Shown piece after piece: positions 37,097-45,678 of a DNA stretch of 64,000 nt. The notes beneath the pieces are model-generated. The model saw only the letters and a program-made list of their open reading frames with translations, ran no database searches and had not been told where the DNA came from. Position numbers and translations under genes: made by a program. Position 1 is the stretch's first letter. Each line of letters opens with the position of its first letter. This stretch comes from Rhodococcus sp. SBT000017. Its GTDB lineage: Bacteria; Actinomycetota; Actinomycetes; Mycobacteriales; Mycobacteriaceae. Location: the NCBI RefSeq assembly GCF_003688915.1, contig NZ_REFU01000001.1, forward strand, positions 4,030,001 through 4,094,000. Reading direction: 5' to 3'.

Positions 37097-39232
37097 ATGT
37101 CTGACAACATGATTCAGTGGGACCAGGACGCCGACGGTATCGTCGTTCTGACGATGGACGACCCCAACCAGGGCGCCAACACGATGAACCAGCTGTACAA
37201 GGATTCGATGGGCGCGACGGTCGACCGCCTCGAGGCCGAGAAGGACAGCATCACCGGAGTCGTGCTGACCTCCGCCAAGAAGACGTTCTTCGCAGGCGGC
37301 GATCTGCACACTCTCATCGCCGCGCAGCCCGAGGACGCCCAGCGGGTGTTCGACGAGGTCCAGGAAGTCAAGAGCCAGCTGCGTCGGATCGAGAAGCTCG
37401 GTAAGCCCGTCGTGTCCGCCATCAACGGCGCTGCACTCGGCGGCGGACTCGAGATCGCCCTCGCGACGCATCACCGCATCGCGGCCGATGTTCCCGGTGT
37501 ACAGATCGGTCTGCCCGAGGTCTCGCTGGGCCTGCTGCCCGGCGGCGGTGGCGTTGCCCGCATCACGCGACTGCTCGGTATCCAGACCGGCTTCATGACC
37601 GTCCTCGCCCAGGGCACCCGGTTCCGTCCGGCGAAGGCTCTCGAGATCGGTCTGATTCACGAGTTGGTCGGCAGCATCGACGAATTGGTGCCCACCGCCA
37701 AGGCGTGGATCAAGGCCAACCCCGAGGGTGGCGTCGCACCGTGGGACGTCAAGGGCTACAAGATCCCCGGCGGCACGCCGTCGAATCCGAAGCTGGCACA
37801 GATCCTGCCTGCGTTCCCGTCCAACCTGCGCAAGCAGATCAAGGGTGCACCGATGCCGGCTCCGCGTGCGATTCTCGCGGCTGCCGTCGAAGGTGCGCAG
37901 GTCGACTTCGACAACGCGTGCACCATCGAGTCGCGCTACTTCACCGAGCTGGTGACCGGCCTGGTGTCCAAGAACATGATTCAGGCGTTCTTCTTCGACC
38001 TGCAGGCGATCAACGCCGGCAAGTCCCGTCCCGACGGCATCGAGAAGACCACCTTCACCAAGGTTGCGGTTCTCGGCGCGGGCATGATGGGCGCGGGCAT
38101 CGCGTACGTCTGCGCCAAGGCCGGAATCGACGTGGTGCTCAAGGACGTTGCCCTCGAGTCTGCGCAGAAGGGCAAGGCGTACTCCGAGGCCATCGAAGCC
38201 AAGGCGCTCTCGCGTGGCAAGACCACCCAGGAGAAGTCCGACGCTCTGCTCGCGCGTATCCACCCGACGGCCGATGCCAAGGACGTCGAAGGCGCAGACC
38301 TCGTCATCGAGGCCGTCTTCGAGTCGGAAGAGCTGAAGCAGAAGGTGTTCCAGGAGATCGAGGACCTCGTCGATCCGACGGCGCTGCTCGGATCCAACAC
38401 CTCGACGCTGCCCATCACGAGCCTCGCTCAGGGCATCAAGCGTCAGGAAGACTTCATCGGAATCCACTTCTTCTCGCCCGTGGACAAGATGCCGCTGGTG
38501 GAGATCATCCGCGGCGAGAAGACGTCGGATGCGGCCTTGGCCAAGGCATTCGACCTGGTGCAGCTCATCAAGAAGACCCCGATCGTCGTCAACGACAGCC
38601 GTGGCTTCTTCACCTCACGTGTCATCGGCACCTTCATCAACGAGGCCATTGCGATGCTGGGCGAGGGCGTCGAGCCGTCGACCATCGAGCAGGCCGGTCT
38701 GCAGGCCGGTTACCCGGCTGCGCCGCTGCAGCTCTCGGACGAGCTCACGCTCAACCTGATGCAGAAGATCCGCAAGGAGACCTACGACGCGCTCATCGCC
38801 GCGGGTCAGACCCCTCCCGAGGATCCCGCCGGTGCCGTCATCGACAAGATGGTCGACGAGTTCGAGCGTCCGTCGAAGGCCAAGGGTGCGGGCTTCTACG
38901 AGTACGAGGACGGCAAGCGTGCCGGATTGTGGCCCGGCCTGCGTGATGCGTTCAAGTCGGGTTCGGCCGACATCCCGTTCGAGGACCTCAAGGAACGCAT
39001 GCTGTTCATCGAGGCCATCGAGACGCAGAAGTGCTTCGACGAGGGTGTTCTGAACACCACCGCCGACGCCAACATCGGCTCGATCTTCGGTATCGGTTTT
39101 CCCGCCTGGACCGGAGGCGTGCACCAGTACGTCGTCGGCTACCCGGGAGGTCAGGCCGGATTCGTCACTCGAGCAGACGAGTTGGCGAAGAAGTACGGCG
39201 ACCGCTTCCAGGTTCCCGCCTCGCTGCGCTGA
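37097..39232 (+). CDS. fadB: fatty oxidation complex alpha subunit (enoyl-CoA hydratase / 3-hydroxyacyl-CoA dehydrogenase)
   Basis: 711 residues. The N-terminal crotonase domain has AALGGGLEIALATHHRI and the Glu/Gly oxyanion region PEVSLGLLPGGGG; residues ~315-500 form the NAD-binding dehydrogenase (LGAGMMGAGIAYV) with IGIHFFSPVDKMPLVEII; a C-terminal 3HCDH domain follows. Catalyses hydration and NAD-linked oxidation of enoyl-CoA. Partner fadA is upstream. Followed by a perfect hairpin. Confidence 0.94.
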   Translation: MSDNMIQWDQDADGIVVLTMDDPNQGANTMNQLYKDSMGATVDRLEAEKDSITGVVLTSAKKTFFAGGDLHTLIAAQPEDAQRVFDEVQEVKSQLRRIEKLGKPVVSAINGAALGGGLEIALATHHRIAADVPGVQIGLPEVSLGLLPGGGGVARITRLLGIQTGFMTVLAQGTRFRPAKALEIGLIHELVGSIDELVPTAKAWIKANPEGGVAPWDVKGYKIPGGTPSNPKLAQILPAFPSNLRKQIKGAPMPAPRAILAAAVEGAQVDFDNACTIESRYFTELVTGLVSKNMIQAFFFDLQAINAGKSRPDGIEKTTFTKVAVLGAGMMGAGIAYVCAKAGIDVVLKDVALESAQKGKAYSEAIEAKALSRGKTTQEKSDALLARIHPTADAKDVEGADLVIEAVFESEELKQKVFQEIEDLVDPTALLGSNTSTLPITSLAQGIKRQEDFIGIHFFSPVDKMPLVEIIRGEKTSDAALAKAFDLVQLIKKTPIVVNDSRGFFTSRVIGTFINEAIAMLGEGVEPSTIEQAGLQAGYPAAPLQLSDELTLNLMQKIRKETYDALIAAGQTPPEDPAGAVIDKMVDEFERPSKAKGAGFYEYEDGKRAGLWPGLRDAFKSGSADIPFEDLKERMLFIEAIETQKCFDEGVLNTTADANIGSIFGIGFPAWTGGVHQYVVGYPGGQAGFVTRADELAKKYGDRFQVPASLR

Positions 39233-39238
39233 CCCCAC

Positions 39239-39278
39239 GTGAGCGTTTTGCGTAGCTCCAGCTACGCAAAACGCTCAC
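39239..39278. terminator. perfect 19-bp hairpin after fadB
   Basis: GTGAGCGTTTTGCGTAGCT (39239-39257) and its exact complement at 39260-39278, 2-nt apart (real loop about 4-6 nt). It begins 6 nt after the fadB stop and overlaps the stop codon of the convergent GntR gene, so it can terminate both transcripts. Confidence 0.88.
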
Positions 39279-39958
39279 GAGGGCGAAGCCCGATGCGCGA
39301 TCAACCTCTCGGCGCCGTCTGTGAATTGTTGCTTCATCAATTCGCAGGCGGCGTCGATGTCGTTTCGAACGAGTGACTCGATGAGTTCCTCGTGGTTGCG
39401 CACTGTCGCTCGGCCCCAGTCGCGGTCGGTGGCATAGAGGCGGGTGGGTGTGTAGCGGGTGGCGTTGTTGAGGAACCACGCCAGCTTCGCGGATTCGGCG
39501 AGTCGGTTGAGGACACGGTGGAACTCGAACTCGCAGTTCTCGACGTCCTCCGGCTTGCCGTTCTCGACGGCGATCGACAGTGCTGCGGTGAGTTCGGCGA
39601 GCCGGTCGAGCTCGGCCTCGGTGATCTTCGGCGCAGCTCGCCGAACCAGCTCGACGGCGATCCGCCCCTGCAGCCAGAAGATGTCGACGATGTCGTTCGG
39701 CGTCAGCGGCGAGACCTTGTATCCGCGATGCGGGACCAGCTCGACGATGCCCTCACCCCGCAGCGTCAGCAGTGCCTCGCGGACCGGAGTGACGCTCACT
39801 CCGAGTTCGGCGGCCGTCTCGTCGAGTCGGATGAAGTCTCCCGGACTCACTTCGCCGGACATGACGAGGTGCCGGACGTGGCTGGCCACCTCCTCCGACA
39901 GCTGCGGCCGTCGGCGCAGAACCGATGCTCGACGCTTGTCCACCATCCCGAAAGCCAA
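39275..39958 (-). CDS. GntR-family regulator (FadR/FCD type)
   Basis: 227 residues: winged helix (GDFIRLDETAAELGVSVTPVREALLTLRGEGIVE is the diagnostic region) plus an all-helical FCD effector domain with metal-binding His (EFEFHRVLNRL). It lies beside fadAB and is a close paralogue of the GntR at 50437. Likely senses a fatty acid or acyl-CoA and controls beta-oxidation (inference). Starts one base from the stop of the antiporter gene. Confidence 0.9.
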   Translation of the reverse strand: MAFGMVDKRRASVLRRRPQLSEEVASHVRHLVMSGEVSPGDFIRLDETAAELGVSVTPVREALLTLRGEGIVELVPHRGYKVSPLTPNDIVDIFWLQGRIAVELVRRAAPKITEAELDRLAELTAALSIAVENGKPEDVENCEFEFHRVLNRLAESAKLAWFLNNATRYTPTRLYATDRDWGRATVRNHEELIESLVRNDIDAACELMKQQFTDGAERLIAHRASPS

Positions 39959-41131
39959 TCACACGGCGGGCTTCGTGCGCAGGAGGACCTGCGCGACCGG
40001 TTCGACGACTCGGGCGGCAATGGGCCCCAGGATTGCCATCAGCAGCACGTATGCCGTCGCCAGGGCCGCCAGCTCGCCCTCCACCGCGCCTGCGGCCACG
40101 GCCAGCCCGGCGATGACGATGGAGAACTCGCCGCGTGCCACCAGCGCCGCGCCGGCACGCAGGCGTCCCGGTCGGCCGATGCCCTGACGCCGGGCCGCCC
40201 ACCAACCCGTCGCGATCTTCGTGGCCGCGGTGGCGAATGCCAACACGACGGCCCAGCCCAGCACCGGTGGGATGGTCGCGGGGTCGGTGGCGAGTCCGAA
40301 CACCACGAAGAACATCGCTGCGAACAGGTCGCGGAGGGGTTCGAGTACGCGGGTGGCGTTGGCGGCCGTCGAGCCGGAGATCGCGATGCCGAGCAGGAAC
40401 GCGCCGACGGCGGCCGAGACCTGCAGTTCCGACGCGATGCCCGCCACCAGTAGGGCAGCGCCGAGGACGTTGAGCAACATGACCTCGCGGTCTTTGCTGT
40501 CGAGCAATGCGGACACCGAACTGCCGTAGCGCAGAGCGACGACCAGGACGATCGTGACGACCAGTAGAGATATCCCGAGAGCTTCGAGCCCGCCGAGGAA
40601 GCTGGCCCCCATCAGGACGGTGGTGAGGATGGGCAGGTAGACGGCCATCGCGAGGTCCTCGAACACCAGAATGGACAGCACGATGGGGGTTTCGCGGTTG
40701 CCGAGTCGGCCCAGGTCGGTGAGGACCTTGGCGATGATGCCCGAGGACGAGATGTAGGTGACACCGCCCATCACCAGCGCCCCGACGCCGCCCCAGCCGA
40801 GCAGTAGTGCGACGACTGCGCCCGGGGTGAAGTTCAGGACGATGTCGACCAGCCCGGCCATCCAGGAGCGGCGCAGTCCGGTGACGAGTTCGGTGGCGGT
40901 GTACTCGAGTCCGAGCAGGAGCAGCAGCAGGACGACGCCGATTTCGCTGGCGAGTTCACTGAACTCGTCGATGCCGCCGAGGGTGACGATGCCGCCGTTG
41001 CCGAAGGCGAGACCGGCGAGCAGATAGAACGGAATGGGGGAGACACCGAACTTGCCTGCAACGCGTGCCAGTAGGCCGAGGACGAAGAACACCGCTCCCA
41101 GTTCGGTGAGAGCGAGTGCAGTCTCGGCCAC
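39959..41131 (-). CDS. Kef-type cation:proton antiporter (CPA2), membrane subunit
   Basis: 390 residues with ~12 transmembrane segments and the CPA2 pattern YLLAGLAFGNGGIV, GGVTYISSSGIIAKVLTDLG and LSILVFEDLAMAVYLPIL. It exchanges K+ or Na+ for protons. It lacks a fused C-terminal RCK/TrkA domain; a separate TrkA-C subunit gene lies 19 nt upstream but is interrupted by an amber codon. GTG start at 41131. Confidence 0.9.
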   Translation of the reverse strand: MAETALALTELGAVFFVLGLLARVAGKFGVSPIPFYLLAGLAFGNGGIVTLGGIDEFSELASEIGVVLLLLLLGLEYTATELVTGLRRSWMAGLVDIVLNFTPGAVVALLLGWGGVGALVMGGVTYISSSGIIAKVLTDLGRLGNRETPIVLSILVFEDLAMAVYLPILTTVLMGASFLGGLEALGISLLVVTIVLVVALRYGSSVSALLDSKDREVMLLNVLGAALLVAGIASELQVSAAVGAFLLGIAISGSTAANATRVLEPLRDLFAAMFFVVFGLATDPATIPPVLGWAVVLAFATAATKIATGWWAARRQGIGRPGRLRAGAALVARGEFSIVIAGLAVAAGAVEGELAALATAYVLLMAILGPIAARVVEPVAQVLLRTKPAV

Positions 41132-41150
41132 CGGTCAGTACCGACGATTG

Positions 41151-41633
41151 TCAGGCATTGCCGAGGATCCTGGCGGCTGCGTCGAGCCCATCGGCGGTTC
41201 CGACGGCGACCAGCAGATCGCCGGAGACGAGGGTGAAGCTCGGAGTGGGTGATGGTTGTACTTGGCCTGCACGCATCACTGCGACGATCTAGACGCCGGT
41301 CTTGGTGCGCATCCCGGTATCGCCGAGGGGGCGGCCGTCGTATCGCGAGCCCTCCCTGACGGGAAGCTGGCGAGTGTTGATTCCGGGGAGGTCACGATGC
41401 TCTTCCCCGAGCTGAGCGATGAGTTGCGGCGACCCGAGCAGATTGCCCAGGGCCGCCGCTTCCTCATTGCTCAACGTGATGGATTCCTGCGTCGCATCGG
41501 GGTCGTCCTTGCGCGAGACGATCAGCTCGTTCGCGCCGTCCTTGCGGGTGATGACGCCGATGCGACGCCCGGAAGCGAGGGCGAAATCCTTCCGCACCCC
41601 GATTCCCGGCAGCAGGGTCACTTCGACGTTCAT
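41151..41633 (-). pseudogene. antiporter regulatory subunit (TrkA-C), interrupted by in-frame TAG
   Basis: The frame starts at ATG 41633 (MNVEVTLLPGIGVRKDF) and runs 114 codons to a TAG at 41289-41291. Past it, in the same frame, the sequence resumes IVAVMRAGQVQPSPTPSF to GDLLVAVGTADGLDAAARIL and stops at 41151: this is the rest of the TrkA_C domain, 160 codons in all. Relatives usually have a Ser-like residue at this site (memory), so TCG to TAG is the simplest change. It could be a real nonsense mutation, a sequencing error or a readthrough site. The intact form would gate the adjacent antiporter by nucleotide or cation binding. Confidence 0.8.
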
Positions 41634-41680
41634 GGTCGAAATGCTAGCCCTGCAGGCAACGCGTTATCGCAAGTTGTGAA

Positions 41681-41995
41681 TCAGGATGCGACGGCAGCCA
41701 GGAGGGCTTCGCGCTGGTTTGCACCGAGGCCACCGATACGGCGGGTATCGGCGATGGACAGCTGCTCGAGCAGCTGTGCGGCGCGCACGGAACCAACACC
41801 CGGCAGGGCCTTGATCAGGGCGGACACCTTGGTCTTCTTGACGATCTCGTCGTTCTCCGCCTTGGCGAGAACGTCAGCGACGCTGAGTTCGCCGGACTTG
41901 ACGGATGCGAGCAGCTTCGACCGCGCAGTGCGTGCCTCGGCCGCCTTGGCCAGCGCCGCGGTGCGCTGTTCCGGTGTCAATACTGGTAAAGCCAT
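41681..41995 (-). CDS. mihF: mycobacterial-type integration host factor
   Basis: 104-residue nucleoid-associated protein homologous to Rv1388 mIHF, a DNA-bending/binding protein essential in mycobacteria and unrelated to E. coli IHF. The core ALIKALPGVGSVRAAQLLE is the conserved helix-two-turn-helix, then RRIGGLGANQREALL. ATG 41995 (MALPVLTPEQR) follows GAGGAGAACA. Monocistronic. The 247 nt to the fadD gene hold its promoter region and the fadD terminator. Confidence 0.93.
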   Translation of the reverse strand: MALPVLTPEQRTAALAKAAEARTARSKLLASVKSGELSVADVLAKAENDEIVKKTKVSALIKALPGVGSVRAAQLLEQLSIADTRRIGGLGANQREALLAAVAS

Positions 41996-42221
41996 GGCCT
42001 GTTCTCCTCGATTGTGGTGACCCGTCGCTCGTTGACAGGTCTCGACCCTCTTGCATCGTGCCTGGTGGCTCTCCCAATCTAACCGAACAACACGACTGTC
42101 ATTCCGGTCGAGCCACCGAACCTTCCCAGCCAGGCTACGTCCTATCCGATTCGGGGTGTGCCCCGACCAGCACTTCGGCCCCGTGTCGGCCCTCGAAGGG
42201 CGTCGTGTACCGGGCATGTCC

Positions 42222-42240
42222 GACGCCTCCCTGAGGCGTC
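42222..42240 (-). terminator. hairpin after acyl-CoA ligase
   Basis: GACGCCTC/GAGGCGTC with a 3-nt loop, starting 2 nt after the stop of the minus-strand fadD-like gene. No U tract. Confidence 0.7.
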
Positions 42241-42242
42241 TG

Positions 42243-43799
42243 TCAGGCAGGTGCAGGCGAGTAGGTCTTCCTGAGTGCGACCTTGACCACCTTGCCGCTC
42301 GCGTTGCGCGGGAGGGCGTCGACGACGACCAATTCCTTGGGGTGCTTGAACCGCGCGAGATGGTCGCCGAGCCACACGAGAAGCTCGTCGAGGGTCAGGT
42401 CGGGGGTGCCCGGCGAATCGTGCAGTGCCACCACCGCGACGGGCACCTCGCCCCATCTGTCGTCGGCGCGGCCGATCACTGCAGCCTCGAGGATTCTGGG
42501 ATGGGAGAACAGGACGTTCTCGACTTCGGCGCAGTAGATGTTCTCGCCGCCGGAGATGATCATGTCCTTCTTGCGGTCGACGACGAACACGAAGCCTTCC
42601 TCGTCCTGGCGTACGAGGTCGCCCGAGTGGAACCAGCCGCCGTGGAATGCATCTGCCGTCGCGTCGGGGTTCTCCCAGTATTCGCGCATCAATGTGGGCC
42701 CTCGATAGACGATTTCGCCGATCTCGCCCTGCGCCACGTCGTTCATCTCGTCATCGACGACGCGTGCTGCGATGGTCGGGATGACGCGTCCGACGGAGCC
42801 GAGTTTGCGGAGGGCGTCGACGCCGTCGAGCACGCAGGTGATGGGCGACATCTCGGTCTGTCCGAAGACCGCGACGTTCATCGCACCCGGGAACGTTGCC
42901 GACATCGCGCGCAGGACGGTGTCGGATGCCGGGGCGGCACCCCAGGAAATGACCCGCAGGGCAAGTTCTCTCGGGTTGGCAGCCTGCTCGGCGCACATCG
43001 CCTGCCACTGCACGGGGACGAGGAAGAGGTTGGTGACACCCTCGGCGGCGAGTACGTCGAGCAGGGTGCCCGGATCGAATGCTCCGACCGGGTGGACGAC
43101 GGTGGGAATGCCGAGCAGCAGGCTCGGCGCGAGGCTGCCGAGTGCGGCGATGTGGAACATCGGTGAGGCGCAGAAGCCGACCTCGTCGGTGGCGCTCATC
43201 TGCAGTGCCCGGATGCAGGTGAATGCCTGGGCCTGCATGTTCGCGTGCGTGAGCACAGCGCCCTTGGGTCTTCCGGTGGTGCCCGAGGTGTACATGATCA
43301 GTGCCGGGGCGTCGTCCGGAACGTCGACGGTGTACGCCGGCTCGACGGTGGACAGCAGCGCCTCGTAGGCGTCTCCGACGGTGATGATTTCGGTGAGTGA
43401 ATCGCCTTGCGCTACAACTGCTTCGGCCAGCGGAGCGAGGGTCTCGTCGGTGATCACCAGGGTGGAGCCGCTGTTCTGTGCGAGAAACGCCACCTCCGGT
43501 GGAGTCATCCGGAAGTTCACCGGGACGGCGAGAGCGCCGAGCGCGTTGATCGCCAGTACCGCCTCGAGGTATTCGGGACGGTTGAGCATCACGATCAACA
43601 CCCGGTCGCCGAATCCGATTCCGCGGCTGTGCAGAGCGCCCGCGAACCGCGACACGCGGTCGTCGAGTTCGCGCCAGCTGATCGATCGTCCCTGAAATCG
43701 AAGCGCCACCGCTTCGGGCTGCATGAGGGCGTGCCGTCGAACGTGGTTGTTCCAGTTGTTTCGGTTGGACAATCCGGGTTCGTTCGGGTGAGCGGCCAT
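42243..43799 (-). CDS. fatty-acyl-CoA / AMP-binding ligase (FadD type)
   Basis: 518-residue ANL-superfamily enzyme that forms acyl-CoA through acyl-AMP. P-loop-like A3 motif is MYTSGTTGRPKGAV, A5 is FGQTE, A7 is HSGDLVRQDEEGF and A10 lysine is in RNASGKVVKV. Chain-length preference cannot be read. It is divergent from the tandem TetR gene, which is its probable regulator; 188 nt lie between starts. Confidence 0.9.
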   Translation of the reverse strand: MAAHPNEPGLSNRNNWNNHVRRHALMQPEAVALRFQGRSISWRELDDRVSRFAGALHSRGIGFGDRVLIVMLNRPEYLEAVLAINALGALAVPVNFRMTPPEVAFLAQNSGSTLVITDETLAPLAEAVVAQGDSLTEIITVGDAYEALLSTVEPAYTVDVPDDAPALIMYTSGTTGRPKGAVLTHANMQAQAFTCIRALQMSATDEVGFCASPMFHIAALGSLAPSLLLGIPTVVHPVGAFDPGTLLDVLAAEGVTNLFLVPVQWQAMCAEQAANPRELALRVISWGAAPASDTVLRAMSATFPGAMNVAVFGQTEMSPITCVLDGVDALRKLGSVGRVIPTIAARVVDDEMNDVAQGEIGEIVYRGPTLMREYWENPDATADAFHGGWFHSGDLVRQDEEGFVFVVDRKKDMIISGGENIYCAEVENVLFSHPRILEAAVIGRADDRWGEVPVAVVALHDSPGTPDLTLDELLVWLGDHLARFKHPKELVVVDALPRNASGKVVKVALRKTYSPAPA

Positions 43800-43987
43800 C
43801 GCCGGTTCCTCTCGTCAGCCGTATGAGCAGGGGATCGAATGTGATGCAGCCTACAGACTGTGTGCCGCTTTGTCCGGAACTCTGTCGACTACATTTCTGC
43901 AGGTCAGTGCTGTAGTAAGTTTGCGATCATTCGCATCGATGCGGCTACTGTGAGGATTCGAGACAACCGGTGGGGCAAGGGCAGGCA

Positions 43988-45175
43988 ATGAGCGAGACAG
44001 GTACGACGGCGCAGCGGCGTCGGCCACGGAATCGAAAGGCGCAGATTCTGGTGGCCGCAGCCGAGGCCTTCAGCGAGCGCGGCTATCACCCCGTCGGAAT
44101 CGAGGACATCGCCGCCACCGTCGGCATTTCCGGACCCGCGCTGTACCGGCACTTCCCCACCAAGTACTCCCTGTTCGTCGACACCGTCATGCGGATGACC
44201 GACTCCTTGGTCGCTGCAACCGATCCGGCCGTCATCGAGGTGGAGGACCCGCAGGCCCGGATCGACGCGGTCATCGGTGCCATCATCGCCACCACCATCG
44301 ACAATCGCCGCACCGGTGGGTTGTATCGATGGGAGGGGCGCTATCTCGTCGGTTCGGACCGCGACTACCTACGCCGCGCGCTGCGAACGGTGCACGAGCG
44401 GGTGACGGTCCCGTTGCGGCAGCTGCGCCCCGATCTGTCCGAGGCGGATGCCGCACTGCTGGCCACGGCGTCGATCAGTGCCGTCGCCAGCATCACCGCG
44501 CATCGATCGGCGTTGTCGGCCAAACAGATCGAGGAGTCGATGCTTGCTGCGGCACGGTCGGTACTGCGGACCGATCTTCCGCAGCAAGGCAGTGCATCTC
44601 CCCACCGCGAAGCCGTGCTGGAGCACGCATCGAAACGCGAAGAGCTGCTGCACCATTCGATTCGCCTGTTCTATCTGCACGGCTACCACGAGGTGGGCCT
44701 GGACGACATCGGCGCAGCAGCGTCGATCACCGCCTCCAGCGTGTACCGCTACTTCCCCAGCAAGGCCGAGTTGCTCGAGGCCGCGTTGCATCGCGCCAAC
44801 GCCCAGCTCACCGACACCCTCGCCGGTGCGCTCGAGCAATCGAACTCCCCGGTGGACGCGGTGCGGACCTTCGCGAGGCTGTACACCGAATTGACCTTCC
44901 GGCAGGGCGAACTCGTGGCCGTGTACTTCGCCGAGATCGGAAATCTACCGGCCGATCGGCGGTCCACACTGCGCCGGATCCAGCGCCACAACATCGACGG
45001 CTGGGCGCAGCTACTGCGTGAGGCGCGGCCGAACACGAGCGTGGTGGTCTCGAAATTTCTGATCCACGCCGCTCTCGGGTTGGTCTTCGACGTCGGTCGC
45101 ACGGTGCGGTTCGAGCGCTCCGACCGAACCATGGCCCGGGTGCAGCAGACGATGACAGCGGTACTCCTGGGATGA
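43988..45175 (+). CDS. tandem TetR regulator with two DNA-binding domains
   Basis: 395-residue fusion of two TetR units. Helix-turn-helix 1 is at ~17-62 (GIEDIAATVGISGPALYRHF) and 2 at ~217-262 (GLDDIGAAASITASSVYRYF), each followed by a helical region of TetR ligand-domain size. A single chain may act as a built-in dimer. ATG 43988 or GTG 43970 could start it. Divergent from the acyl-CoA ligase gene and coupled (ATGA at 45172) to or just upstream of the GXWXG protein gene. Confidence 0.85.
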   Translation: MSETGTTAQRRRPRNRKAQILVAAAEAFSERGYHPVGIEDIAATVGISGPALYRHFPTKYSLFVDTVMRMTDSLVAATDPAVIEVEDPQARIDAVIGAIIATTIDNRRTGGLYRWEGRYLVGSDRDYLRRALRTVHERVTVPLRQLRPDLSEADAALLATASISAVASITAHRSALSAKQIEESMLAAARSVLRTDLPQQGSASPHREAVLEHASKREELLHHSIRLFYLHGYHEVGLDDIGAAASITASSVYRYFPSKAELLEAALHRANAQLTDTLAGALEQSNSPVDAVRTFARLYTELTFRQGELVAVYFAEIGNLPADRRSTLRRIQRHNIDGWAQLLREARPNTSVVVSKFLIHAALGLVFDVGRTVRFERSDRTMARVQQTMTAVLLG

Positions 45176-45204
45176 ATCCACTCGACGTGAAACGGAGAAC
45201 AACG

Positions 45205-45678
45205 ATGTCCGAGAACCGAACGATCGCGCGCGCAAACGAATTGCTCGCACAGCAATCGGGTGTCCTGGCCAGTGAACTGGACGAACTCTGGTCGCAGCTC
45301 GCCCCCGTACGCGCCGAGGACATCCTCGGAAGCTGGACCGGTGCCGCCTTCCAGACCGGCCACGGACTGTGCCGGGCACTGCCCGCCAGCAAGTGGCACG
45401 GTAAGAACTTCGTCTCCGTGACCGAGGCGCAACCGTTGATCTGCCGCGCCGATGACGGCTCGCTGTTCTCCAACGTCGAGATGGGGTCCGGGGAAGCCTC
45501 GCTGTGGAACATCGAGTTCCGCGGCGAGGTGACCGCCACGATGGTGTACGACGGCAAAGCCGTTTTCGATCACTTCAAGCAGATCGACGACCGCAGGCTG
45601 ATGGGCATCATGAACGGCAAACCGGAGCTGGTGCTCTCTCGCGGCGAGCACTTCTACTTCGTGTTGGAGCGAGACTGA
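45205..45678 (+). CDS. GXWXG / DUF4334 domain protein
   Basis: 157 residues. The N-terminal GXWXG motif is ILGSWTGAAF and the DUF4334 part ends MNGKPELVLSRGEHFYFVLERD. Unknown function; often near fatty-acid or steroid genes in actinobacteria. ATG 45205 is preceded by GGAGAACAACG; ATG 45172 overlapping the regulator stop is an alternative. Its stop overlaps the dehydrogenase start (TGATG), so the two are translationally coupled. Confidence 0.82.
   Translation: MSENRTIARANELLAQQSGVLASELDELWSQLAPVRAEDILGSWTGAAFQTGHGLCRALPASKWHGKNFVSVTEAQPLICRADDGSLFSNVEMGSGEASLWNIEFRGEVTATMVYDGKAVFDHFKQIDDRRLMGIMNGKPELVLSRGEHFYFVLERD

Noticed and set aside
36053..38467. Minus-strand 804-codon open frame over fadAB
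   Set aside because: Antisense shadow of the fadA and fadB frames with His/Gly/Arg-rich composition and no recognisable domain.
43934..43945. CGCATCGATGCG-like palindrome before the tandem TetR
   Set aside because: Short palindromes of this GC content arise by chance and no matching second site exists near the divergent ligase start.
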